DNA from: JBJSXJ01 sp044235425
Lineage (GTDB): Bacteria; Planctomycetota; Planctomycetia; Pirellulales; Pirellulaceae
DNA length: 64,000 nucleotides
Assembly: GCA_044235425.1 (NCBI GenBank)
Contig: JBIIHW010000005.1
Coordinates: 62,001-126,000 of the forward strand
Reading direction: 5' to 3'
A program made the translations under genes and the position numbers. How positions within the stretch are numbered: position 1 is the stretch's first letter; every line of letters begins with the position of its first letter. Below the pieces are notes generated by a model. That model was not told the DNA's origin and made no database searches. It saw only the letters and a program-made list of their open reading frames with translations. Below, one piece after another: positions 55,002-63,018 of this stretch.

Positions 55002-56090
55002 GTGCGACGGCGTTTTCGTTGGTGGCGAAAAAAACGCGGAAAGCGTCGAACTGGCTCGCCGTTACTGGGGAGCCTGGGCGAGGCGATGTTCTATGGAGTG
55101 CTGCTGGTCCTCGGTACCATCTCGCTCACCTTCTTCCTGCTCGCCTCGGTTTTCGGTTACGAACTCTCCGTGCTTCAGTCCGGCTTCGGTTTCTGGCTCC
55201 TGGTTCTCGTCGAAGTCTCCTTCGTGCTGATCGGTGGCGGCGGGTTGATTTACACGATCCTGCGAGTCGGTACGTCGGTGGAACGCCGCTCGTCGCTGGC
55301 ACGCCGTGCTGCCAACCTCGAACTCATCAGCGAAGCCATCGTCACTCCGCGCGATTACCCCACGTTACCCAGTGACGCAAATTTGACGAACAGCCCCGGC
55401 ATTAAACTCGCCTACCGACTGCCGACCGAACAGTCGCCCCTATGGCATTTCACCGCCGCCGCGGTTTTTGGCCTGCTCTGGAATGGTCTGTCGATTGGCC
55501 TCCTGCTGCTCGCGATCAATCGTCATCTCCAGCAGCGGCCCGACTGGCTGCTGACCTTCATGTGCGTGCCGCTGGCGATTGTCGCCTTCTGGTCGGTCCG
55601 CTACCTCTACCAGCAAATCGTGCTTCTGACGGTTGTCGGTCCAACGATTGTGGAAATCGGTGAGCATCCGTTGCGGCCCGGCCAGTACTGCCCGCTCTTC
55701 CTGTCTCAAGGTGGTCAAGACACGTTCGAGTCGCTGCGGCTGTCCCTGGTCTGTGAAGAAGAAGCGACGTTTCGGCAAGGCACCGATGTGCGCGTCGAAC
55801 ATTGCCGGCTGGCCGACATTCCGATCTGCTCGCAGGCCATGATCAAGGTGGAATCCGGCAAGCCGTACGAACGCGACGATGATTTTTGTGTGCCCCGTCA
55901 TGCCATGCATTCGTTTCAATCGCCTCACAATCGAGTGCTCTGGTATCTGGAGGTGATCGGCAAGCCGGCCGGCCGCGCCGAGTTTATTCGTCGTTTCCCC
56001 TTGGTCGTCTACCCGCTGCAGACCACCGAGCCCCCCCGACGTGGACTGCTCACCGACGGTCAACTCGCGCAGCAGGCCAGTGCTACATGA
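55002..56090 (+). CDS. Two-domain membrane protein with beta-sandwich (arrestin-like) C-terminus
   Basis: 362 aa from GTG 55002. Basic N-terminus (RRRFRWWRKKRGKRR), then two transmembrane hairpins about 27-90 and 150-215. The soluble C-terminal half (about 220-345) is beta-rich: 'VEIGEHPLRPGQYCPLFLSQ', 'RLSLVCEEEATFRQGTDVRV', 'DDDFCVPRHAMHSFQSPHNR', WYLEVIGKPAGRAEF. This resembles arrestin-like sandwich domains seen in some bacterial membrane proteins. It overlaps the next gene by ATGA (56087-56090), and the third gene follows 4 bp later. Function unknown. Confidence 0.7.
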   Translation: MRRRFRWWRKKRGKRRTGSPLLGSLGEAMFYGVLLVLGTISLTFFLLASVFGYELSVLQSGFGFWLLVLVEVSFVLIGGGGLIYTILRVGTSVERRSSLARRAANLELISEAIVTPRDYPTLPSDANLTNSPGIKLAYRLPTEQSPLWHFTAAAVFGLLWNGLSIGLLLLAINRHLQQRPDWLLTFMCVPLAIVAFWSVRYLYQQIVLLTVVGPTIVEIGEHPLRPGQYCPLFLSQGGQDTFESLRLSLVCEEEATFRQGTDVRVEHCRLADIPICSQAMIKVESGKPYERDDDFCVPRHAMHSFQSPHNRVLWYLEVIGKPAGRAEFIRRFPLVVYPLQTTEPPRRGLLTDGQLAQQASAT

Positions 56091-56563
56091 AACCGCTCAT
56101 CACCATCCAAACATTGGATCCGGATCGAGTCTTCTGGCCGGGCGAAGATTTTGTGTGTGAATATCGAGTGGATGCGGTGCCGGCCAATGAGATCACCGCG
56201 GTCGAATCGTCGGTGCTGTGGTACACCGAGGGAAAAGGCGAGGAAGATATGGCGGTCCATGCGTTTCAGCGCCGCTTGCCCGCAAACGTCCCGCACGGTG
56301 ACCTCCGGCAACTCGATAGTATCCGCACCAAGTTACCCAACAGTCCGCTCTCCTACGCCGGTCGGATCGTCAAAATTCACTGGTGTGTGCGCGTCCGTGT
56401 TTTTCTGACTCGAAATCGTGAGGCGGTGGCGGAACGCGAATTCACGCTGGGTGCCGTCCCCGCCGCACGCTGGCCGGAGGCACAGGAGACGACGGCCCCG
56501 CGCGCGGCTGCCGATGCACTCGCCGATCTCCCCTCGGCGACCGAGACGAGCAGCGAGGATTGA
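56087..56563 (+). CDS. Small cytoplasmic beta-sandwich (arrestin-like) protein
   Basis: 158 aa; ATG overlaps the upstream TGA (ATGA). Beta-strand pattern throughout: 'LITIQTLDPDRVFWPGEDFV', CEYRVDAVPANEI, 'VESSVLWYTEGKGEEDMAVH', 'SPLSYAGRIVKIHWCVRVRV' and FLTRNREAVAEREFTLG. The 'FxPGExxxxxYxV ... SPLSYxGxxVxIxW' layout looks like an arrestin/Spo0M-type sandwich. No catalytic residues stand out. An adaptor role for its neighbours is inferred from the tight gene overlap. The last 30 residues are Ala/Thr/Glu-rich and disordered. Confidence 0.65.
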   Translation: MKPLITIQTLDPDRVFWPGEDFVCEYRVDAVPANEITAVESSVLWYTEGKGEEDMAVHAFQRRLPANVPHGDLRQLDSIRTKLPNSPLSYAGRIVKIHWCVRVRVFLTRNREAVAEREFTLGAVPAARWPEAQETTAPRAAADALADLPSATETSSED

Positions 56564-56567
56564 TGCC

Positions 56568-57296
56568 GTGCCAGACCCTCTGCCCAACGAACTTCAGGAG
56601 GCACAGGTCGCCCGCTCGCTCACCGCGATTCCGGAAGGGAGCAACGGCGCGCGTGCTGAGGGCAGTGAGCGTGCTGAGGGCAGTGAGCGTGCTGAGGGCA
56701 GTGAGCGTGCTAGCGCGGAAACGTCAAGCAATCCATTTGCCACTCGCTGGACACGCCCCGGCGCGCTCGATTACGTCTATCCGCCTGGGGAAACACCGCT
56801 CAGTCTGATCACGCGACTGGAGTCCTGCGGTGGGCGGGGCCAGATTATCGGTCCACATGGAACCGGCAAAACATCACTCCTGCGCAGCTTGCGACCTCAT
56901 CTGGAAGCGGCCGGTTACCAGTTGGAGTGGCATGATCCACAAACGGTGGTCCGCGCGAGCCGGCGGACCAGCAACACCTTGGTCGTGATCGATGGCTACG
57001 AACAGCTCAGCGCCTGGTCCCGGCTCACGCTCCGCTGCTCCTGCTGGTGGCACGGCTGCGGGCTGCTCGTCACTACGCACCGTGATGTCGGCCTCCCACC
57101 ACTCGTGCAAACCCGCCCCTCCCTGGAACTGGCCCAGCAGCTGGCCGAACGACTGCTCGAGGGACGTGGAGAACTTCTTGGGAACGAGGAGTTTGCGCGG
57201 GTCTGGAACGAGAAGCAGGGAAACATGCGGGAGCTCTGGTTCGCACTTTACGACCGCTACGAGTCCCGCTGTCGGCTCGGGAGTCCGCGCACTTAA
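56568..57296 (+). CDS. P-loop NTPase of unknown role
   Basis: 242 aa from GTG 56568 (GAGG upstream, 4 bp after the previous stop). Residues about 30-52 carry the AEGSER hexapeptide repeat (18-bp DNA units from 56651). Then 'PPGETPLSLITRLESCGGRG', Walker A GPHGTGKTS near residue 99, 'NTLVVIDGYEQLS' as Walker B with one Asp, and GCGLLVTTHRDVGLPPL as a sensor-like strand. The C-terminus is helical. Small single-domain NTPase, not a known family by eye. Expected to act with the two beta-sandwich proteins encoded just upstream. Confidence 0.75.
   Translation: MPDPLPNELQEAQVARSLTAIPEGSNGARAEGSERAEGSERAEGSERASAETSSNPFATRWTRPGALDYVYPPGETPLSLITRLESCGGRGQIIGPHGTGKTSLLRSLRPHLEAAGYQLEWHDPQTVVRASRRTSNTLVVIDGYEQLSAWSRLTLRCSCWWHGCGLLVTTHRDVGLPPLVQTRPSLELAQQLAERLLEGRGELLGNEEFARVWNEKQGNMRELWFALYDRYESRCRLGSPRT
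56651..56712. repeat. In-frame 18-bp minisatellite (AEGSER), 3.4 units
   Basis: Unit gcgtgctgagggcagtga starts at 56651, 56669, 56687 and 56705, N-terminal to the P-loop of the NTPase. Confidence 0.92.
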
Positions 57297-57443
57297 ATTT
57301 TCTTGGAAATTTTTCCTTGCGCAGCCATTTCGGTTTATCCCACTTGGTTTAGGATGGGGAGGCTCGGGCGCGGAGTGCGTTCGGCGAGTGGGCGTGGATC
57401 TGTGAATGGGACGAGCTGCGGACTGTGGCGGGGAGTGACGACG

Positions 57444-59102
57444 ATGCGATTGCGACGTGGCGGATGGCGAATAGTGCTGGCGACTTGGGGCGTGGCATGC
57501 GGGGTTGCGAGTCGAGAAGCTGCAGCTGGTCCGCTGGCGGATTGCTTCAATAATCTCTTTGGCATTAACAAACCAGCCTCCTCTTGCGCGTCCGGCAACT
57601 GTGCGACTCCAGCGGCCGCCGGCTGCGCTCCCGCCCCTGGCACGGCGGGCTATTATCCGCAAGGTGGAGCACCGATTTACGGACAGCCCGTTTACGGACA
57701 GCCCGGGACCACGCTCCCCGCCATTCCACCGAATGCCATGCAGCCCAGCACGATCAGTCCCGGCACCGTCCCGCCCGGTGGCACCGTACCACGCACGACT
57801 CAGTACGCTCCCACTCAGTACGCTCCCACTCAGTACGCTCCCACTCAGTACGCTCCCACTCAGTACGCTCCCACTCAGTACGCATCTAGTCAGCCAGCTC
57901 CAACGACAACCTATCTGCCGCCGATCGCTCCTGCGACCTCCCTGCAGCCGACGTACACCACACCTGTCTATCAGCAGCCTGTCTATCAGCAACCTGTCTA
58001 TCAGCAACCTGTCTATCAGCAGCCTGTTTATCAGCAACCCGTTTATCAGCAACCCGTTTATCAGCAGCCTGTTTATCAGCAGCCGAACACGGTCTGGTAT
58101 CCACCGCAAGTGATGCCCGCTGGGGCTGTGGCTCCCGCTCCCGCTCCCGCGCCAGCGGCCGCAGCAACGATGCAGCCCGCCATGCAGCGACCTCAGCCGC
58201 CCGCCAACATCAACTACGCTCCGTATCAAACCTACCGCAGCGTCTGGATGCCGGTCCCGGCGACAGTCTATCGTCCCTTCACGGCGATTGATCCCGCGAC
58301 CGGCCGCAGCGTGAATCTAGTGCAGCCCTATAGTGCGACAACTTGGCAAGTGCAGCGAGTGCCGGTTGGCCAGCCCTGGGCCAGCTTCTACCAGCCGCAG
58401 CCAGGTGCCGCGATGGGCCAGCCCACCATGGCCGCTCCGCCGAATGCCATGCCCGGCAGCTGTGCGCCGGGAGCGACCATTTGTCCGCCGGCGGCTGGCA
58501 CCGTGATGCCGTCCACGCCGGGAACCAGCCTGCCGTCCGCTCCTACCACCATCATGCCTTCGCCACCCACGACGATCATGCCGTCCACGCCGTCGACCGT
58601 GATCCCGTCGACTCCACCCTCCACCGTCATCCCCTCCGTTCCGCCATCCGGACTCGCACCGCCCACGAGCGCCCCCCGATCCGGTAGCGGGCTCGAACCC
58701 GCCGATATGCGTCCCAGCTTGACGACGCCTCCGCCGGGCCAAGGTGCTCAGACAACTCCTTCGCGACGAGTGCCCGGCGCCCTGATTCGCCGCCCTCCCG
58801 GCACCCCGCTTAGCGGCCCCACGGAAGCCGCGAAGTCTTTCGTCGACTCCGAGCCCGCCAGTTCCAGTCCCGCCAGTTCCAGTCCAGCGCTCTCAACCCC
58901 AGCACTAACTGGCCCGCAGCTCAATCCCCCCGCGGCGCCCTCGTCACCCGCCGCTACTGACCGCGAGCCGGCTCGTTCGCTGCCCGTCAAGCCGCTGCCG
59001 GATCCAGAAGCCACTGGCTCGGCGCCTGGCCGACTGAACCTGGGTGATCCGCCGCCCCTGCCACCGCCGCAACTGATTACGCCGCGGCCCCGCACCGCTT
59101 AA
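57444..59102 (+). CDS. Secreted Pro/Gln/Tyr-rich repeat protein
   Basis: 552 aa from ATG 57444 with GGGAG upstream; the frame to 57303 adds nothing conserved. Signal peptide (RIVLATWGVACGVASREAAA), a short Cys-containing head (PLADCFNNLFGINKPASS, CASGNCATP), then long low-complexity runs: six TQYAP and eight PVYQQ units, Ala/Pro blocks and Thr/Pro/Ser stretches. One ordered island reads 'YAPYQTYRSVWMPVPATVYR', RPFTAIDPATGRSVNLVQP. Head and island resemble a planctomycete secreted family, possibly cell-surface or crosslinking protein. Function not known. Confidence 0.7.
   Translation: MRLRRGGWRIVLATWGVACGVASREAAAGPLADCFNNLFGINKPASSCASGNCATPAAAGCAPAPGTAGYYPQGGAPIYGQPVYGQPGTTLPAIPPNAMQPSTISPGTVPPGGTVPRTTQYAPTQYAPTQYAPTQYAPTQYAPTQYASSQPAPTTTYLPPIAPATSLQPTYTTPVYQQPVYQQPVYQQPVYQQPVYQQPVYQQPVYQQPVYQQPNTVWYPPQVMPAGAVAPAPAPAPAAAATMQPAMQRPQPPANINYAPYQTYRSVWMPVPATVYRPFTAIDPATGRSVNLVQPYSATTWQVQRVPVGQPWASFYQPQPGAAMGQPTMAAPPNAMPGSCAPGATICPPAAGTVMPSTPGTSLPSAPTTIMPSPPTTIMPSTPSTVIPSTPPSTVIPSVPPSGLAPPTSAPRSGSGLEPADMRPSLTTPPPGQGAQTTPSRRVPGALIRRPPGTPLSGPTEAAKSFVDSEPASSSPASSSPALSTPALTGPQLNPPAAPSSPAATDREPARSLPVKPLPDPEATGSAPGRLNLGDPPPLPPPQLITPRPRTA
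57798..57887. repeat. In-frame 15-bp minisatellite (TQYAP), 6 units
   Basis: Unit actcagtacgctccc repeats every 15 bp; only the last copy varies (tacgcatct). Confidence 0.95.
57963..58082. repeat. In-frame 15-bp minisatellite (PVYQQ), 8 units
   Basis: Unit cctgtctatcagcag with silent third-base changes (gtc/gtt, cag/caa), so selection seems to keep the PVYQQ peptide. Confidence 0.95.
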
Positions 59103-59151
59103 CATCCATCCGGCCTTGAAAGACGGCGGTAATACGGCATGATGAGCCGTC

Positions 59152-60150
59152 ATGCCAGCGAACCTCACTCCCCAGTATCACAAGGCCGAAGCTGAGTATC
59201 GTCGCGCGCTCACTCCCGATGAGGAACTGCGCTGCCTGGAACTCATGCTGCGCGAGATCCCCAAACACAAAGGGACCGACAAACTGCAGGCTGAGCTGAA
59301 GCAGAAAATCAGCAAGGCGAAACAGGAGGTCGAACAGCATCGCAAAAGTCCCAAGAAGAGCGGAGCGGCGGGCATCAAGATCCCGCGACAGGGCGCCGGG
59401 CGGGCGGTCGTGATCGGCGGGCCTAATGCGGGCAAAAGTCAATTACTTCGCAGCCTCACGCGCGCCCAACCTGAAGTCGCTCCCTACCCGTTCACCACTC
59501 GAGAATCATCTCCCGGCATGATGAACTGGGAAGACGTATCCGTTCAGCTCATTGATACGCCGCCGATCACCAGCGACATCTTTGATCCCGAAGTGCTGGG
59601 ACTGGTGCGCGGTGCCGACTTGGCGGTGCTGCTGGTCGATCTGGGAGATGACGAAGGTCTGGAACAGGTGCAGCACGTCTTCGATCAGTTCAACGGTTCC
59701 AAAACGCGACTCGCCCGCACCTCTTCACTCGACGAAGAGGACCTCGGCGTCTCCTACACTCAGACCATTCTGGTGCCGAACAAAATCGATCTGCCCGAGG
59801 CGGCCGATCGACTGGCCTTTTTGCATGAAATCTATCCGGTCGATCTGCCGGAAATCGTCATCTCGGCAACCGAGGCGACGAATCTGGAAACTCTGCGAAA
59901 TGCGATTTATGCGGCACTCGATGTCGTGCGGGTCTACACCAAGGCGCCGAACAAGAAGGAACCGGATTACGACCGGCCCTTCACGGTGCGTCGCGGTGGC
60001 ACGCTCTTGGACATCGCTGAACTGGTCCACAAAGACCTCGCCAAGAACCTCAAAGGGGCGCGCGTCTGGGGAACCGCCGTCCACGAGGGCTCCACCGTCC
60101 GGCCCGACTACGAAGTTCACGATCAAGATGTCGTCGAACTCCATGTCTAA
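59152..60150 (+). CDS. DRG/Obg-type GTPase with TGS domain
   Basis: 332 aa. A helical N-terminus (EIPKHKGTDKLQAELKQKIS, as in archaeal/eukaryotic DRG proteins) is followed by the G domain about 83-265: G1 GGPNAGKS, switch 'PYPFTTRE', G3 region 'VQLIDTPPITSDIFDPE', G4 NKID, G5 SATEATN. The C-terminal TGS domain is about 285-332 (PFTVRRGGTLLDIAELVHKD, ending VVELHV). The family binds ribosomes or regulates translation. G3 reads DTPP where DxxG is usual; whether this is a subfamily trait is unsure. The PolX gene is 71 bp downstream on the same strand. Confidence 0.92.
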   Translation: MPANLTPQYHKAEAEYRRALTPDEELRCLELMLREIPKHKGTDKLQAELKQKISKAKQEVEQHRKSPKKSGAAGIKIPRQGAGRAVVIGGPNAGKSQLLRSLTRAQPEVAPYPFTTRESSPGMMNWEDVSVQLIDTPPITSDIFDPEVLGLVRGADLAVLLVDLGDDEGLEQVQHVFDQFNGSKTRLARTSSLDEEDLGVSYTQTILVPNKIDLPEAADRLAFLHEIYPVDLPEIVISATEATNLETLRNAIYAALDVVRVYTKAPNKKEPDYDRPFTVRRGGTLLDIAELVHKDLAKNLKGARVWGTAVHEGSTVRPDYEVHDQDVVELHV

Positions 60151-60221
60151 TCCCGCGGGCCAAGCCCCACACGTTCCTCGCGTTCTCTCCTCCCCTTACC
60201 TCTCGCCTTCCATCCGTCGCC

Positions 60222-61952
60222 ATGAATAACGCTGACATCGCGGACACCTTCGAGCAACTGGCGGACTTGCTGGAGATTCAAAATGCGAATCCGTTTCGAG
60301 TGCGAGCGTATCGTGGGGCAGCGCGAACACTCGAAGCCTTCCCCGAGCCGCTGACCGACTGGATCGCAGCCGGCGATCGCCCACTGACCGACATCCCCGG
60401 CATCGGACTCGACCTGGCCGAGAAAATCAAAACGCTGGTCGAGACCGGTCAGTTGCCGCTCCTGGAGGAACTGCGGGCACAGGTGCCTGCGGGCGTGCTC
60501 GCTCTGCTGCGCATTCCCGGACTGGGACCTAAGAAAGTCTCACAGCTTTACCATCAACTGGGCATCCAAGATTTTGAACAGCTGCGAGTGGCCTGTGAGG
60601 CGGGAACGGTCGCCAAACTCAAGGGCTTTGGTGCGAAGACTCAGCAATCCATTCTGCAAGGAATCGATTTAGCGAAAACTGCCAGTCTGCGACTCTACTG
60701 GTCGAAAGCCAACGAACTGGCGGAGGCGCTGCGCAGTCACATGCGGGAGTGTGCAAGCATCGAGCAGCTGGAGTTGGCGGGCAGCTATCGCCGTGGCAAA
60801 GAAACGGTCGGTGATCTCGATCTGCTCGTGGTCTCCCCCGCCGTCACGGAAGTCATGGATCACTTTGGTCGCTTTCCCACCGCAGCTCAAATCATCGCTC
60901 GTGGCGACACCAAGATGTCGCTGCGCACCGAAGCGGGTTTTCAGATTGATTTACGAGTCGTGCCCCACGAGTCGTTTGGAGCGGCACTGCAGTATTTCAC
61001 CGGCTCGAAAGAACATAATGTGGTGCTTCGGGGCCGCGCCAAACAGTTAGGGCTAAAGATTAACGAATATGGTGTGTTTCGCGTGGTGGGCGAACGGGAA
61101 GAGTATGTCGCGGGTGCCACCGAGCGTGACGTGTATGCGGCCGTGGGGCTGCCCGAGTTTCCCCCGGAATTACGTGAGGGGCGTCACGAGTTTGAATGGG
61201 CCGAGGCGCGGCAGTTGCCGGACTTAATCACGGTCGCTGACATTCAAGGCGATCTGCACATGCATACCACGGAGTCGGACGGGCGAGCGTCGCTGGCCGA
61301 AATGGTGGCGGCCGCTCAAGCTCGCGGCTTGCGCTATATCGCCATCACCGATCATTCCCAGCGAGTGACGATGGCGCGAGGACTCAACCCGCAGCGACTC
61401 TTGGCCCAGTGGCAAGAGATCGACCAGCTCAACCGTCAGCTCGACGGTGATTTTCTGGTCCTCAAAGGGATCGAGTGTGACATTTTGGAAGAGGGCGGCA
61501 TGGATTTGCCAGACGAGGTGCTGGCGCAGGCGGACTGGGTACTGGCCAGCGTACATTACGGACAACAGCAGTCACGAACGCAAATTACCGAACGTATCTT
61601 GGGTGCGATTGAGCATCCTTATGTAAGTGCCATCGCGCATCCGACGGGTCGAGTGATTAACCGTCGCGAATCGTATGCGGTGGATTTAGATGCGGTTTAC
61701 GAGGCCGCAAGTCGTCATCGCAAACTGTTGGAGCTGAACGCCAGTCCGCAGCGTTTGGACCTGGACGATCTGCACTGCGCGGCTGCGAAGCGCCGCGGCA
61801 TCCCGATTGTGATCAACACCGATGCGCACCAAGTTGTCAGTCTCGATTCACTGCGTTACGGTATTCTGCAAGCCCGACGTGCCGGCCTGACGAAGTCCGA
61901 CGTCGCCAACACTCGCCCCTGGCCCGAACTAAAAAAACTGATCGGTCGCTAA
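60222..61952 (+). CDS. polX: DNA polymerase X with PHP domain
   Basis: 576 aa, the normal length for bacterial PolX. Repairs short DNA gaps and carries a PHP-type exonuclease/phosphatase. Order: helix-hairpin-helix region 1-155 (ADIADTFEQLADLLEI, 'LLRIPGLGPKKVSQLY'), polymerase palm near 185-250 with AGSYRRGKETVGDLDLLV (catalytic GS and DxD) and FQIDLRVV, then PHP domain from about 340: DLHMHTTESDG, AITDHSQ, 'GIECDILEEGGMDLPDE', SAIAHPTGRV and NTDAH, the metal-binding His/Asp set. All key residues appear present. ATG 60222 begins right at the conserved MNNADIA start. Confidence 0.95.
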   Translation: MNNADIADTFEQLADLLEIQNANPFRVRAYRGAARTLEAFPEPLTDWIAAGDRPLTDIPGIGLDLAEKIKTLVETGQLPLLEELRAQVPAGVLALLRIPGLGPKKVSQLYHQLGIQDFEQLRVACEAGTVAKLKGFGAKTQQSILQGIDLAKTASLRLYWSKANELAEALRSHMRECASIEQLELAGSYRRGKETVGDLDLLVVSPAVTEVMDHFGRFPTAAQIIARGDTKMSLRTEAGFQIDLRVVPHESFGAALQYFTGSKEHNVVLRGRAKQLGLKINEYGVFRVVGEREEYVAGATERDVYAAVGLPEFPPELREGRHEFEWAEARQLPDLITVADIQGDLHMHTTESDGRASLAEMVAAAQARGLRYIAITDHSQRVTMARGLNPQRLLAQWQEIDQLNRQLDGDFLVLKGIECDILEEGGMDLPDEVLAQADWVLASVHYGQQQSRTQITERILGAIEHPYVSAIAHPTGRVINRRESYAVDLDAVYEAASRHRKLLELNASPQRLDLDDLHCAAAKRRGIPIVINTDAHQVVSLDSLRYGILQARRAGLTKSDVANTRPWPELKKLIGR

Positions 61953-61975
61953 AGCCAATAAATCAAGGCTCATCG

Positions 61976-62400
61976 CTCCGCGATTCGTTCCGGCAACCGG
62001 GCTCTGTGGTTCTCATTCCAAGCGGACACGGCGCAAGCCGTCCGGTGCCTCCGGGCCGAGTCTTCCCGAACGGCGGAGCCGTGGCATTCGATAGCCAGGC
62101 GCGTAAGCGCCTAGAACGCTCGCCAAACACGCTCGCCAAATCGCGGAGCGATGGTATTCCAAGCGGACACGGCGCAAGCCGTCCGGTTCCTGCGGGCCCG
62201 ATTCCTCCGTGCCGAGTCTTCCCGAACGGCGGAGCCGTGGCATTCGATAGCCAGGCGTGTAAACGCCTGGAACGATCGCCAAACACGATCGCCAAATCGC
62301 GGAGCGATGGCATTGGCTGCGCCCTTCGGACAAGGAGTTCCGCAAGGGCTGGCGACGCCAATGCCGCGGCTCCGCCGCTCCAACTTTTAAGGTGAGTGAG
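61976..62400. repeat. Dispersed palindromic repeat block, two internal copies
   Basis: A segment of about 95 bp (cgaacggcggagccgtggca, then attcgatagccaggcg, aatcgcggagcgatgg) occurs near 62068-62157 and again 62220-62312, and once at 34851-34943. A further segment 'ccaagcggacacggcgcaag' is also duplicated (62018 and 62158). No gene is supported between PolX and the TAXI gene. Confidence 0.85.
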
Positions 62401-62410
62401 ATTCACCGTT

Positions 62411-62751
62411 GGGCCGAGTCCCAGGCGCTTACGCACCTGGCTATCAAATGCCATCGCTCCGCGATTCCGGAGTTTTTTGCTGGGCCGAGTTCCAGGCGCT
62501 TACGCACCTGGCTATCAAATGCCATCGCTCCGCGATTCCGGAGTTTTTTGCTGGGCCGAGTTCCAGGCGCTTACGCACCTGGCCATCAAATGCCATCGCT
62601 CCGCGATTCCGGAGTTTTTTGTTGGGCCAAGTTCCAGGCGCTTACGCTCCTGGCTATCAAATGCCATCGCTCCGCGATTCCGGAGTTTTTTGCTGGGCCG
62701 AGTCCCAGGCGCTTACGCACCTGGCTATCGAATGCCATCGCTCCGCGATTC
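62411..62751. repeat. 71-bp tandem repeat, about 4.8 copies
   Basis: Units start (gggccgag/gggccaag) at 62411, 62482, 62553, 62624 and 62695, each 71 bp and nearly identical. Each contains ccaggcgcttacgcacctgg (imperfect hairpin) and catcgctccgcgattccgg. They are contiguous, with no spacers. 62770-62865 then matches 35082-35190 of the first island, including 'cacgtttaccgcccatccca'. Confidence 0.93.
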
Positions 62752-63018
62752 ATACCCGCTACGGGGCCGCGGTCCCCAAGCAAGGGCGGTCACGTTTACC
62801 GCCCATCCCACTCGCGCACTCATTCCAGCTCCCTCGTTCAAACACACAGAACACCCCAATCAGCTGCCTTAAGCAAGACACGGTGCTGAGAAGCGGTTAC
62901 GCATCAATCCATGAGTCAGATGAGCCAAAATTCCTCTCGACCGCCCGCCCCTGAATTGCTATGACCCGCTTTTCACCTGCTATCCTCCGCCCTCCTTGGT
63001 TCATTTAAGTCGCGCACT

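Noticed and set aside
55440..56063. 207-aa minus-strand frame
   Set aside because: Antisense shadow of the conserved membrane/sandwich protein.
56874..58229. 451-aa minus-strand frame rich in RLLIN/RLLID repeats
   Set aside because: Antisense of the PVYQQ and TQYAP repeats and of the P-loop gene.
62411..62751. Possible CRISPR array
   Set aside because: Units are 71 bp and contiguous with no variable spacers. No cas genes nearby.
62392..62954. Three overlapping plus-strand frames over the 71-bp array
   Set aside because: All frames stay open because of the repeat itself. No credible start or domain.
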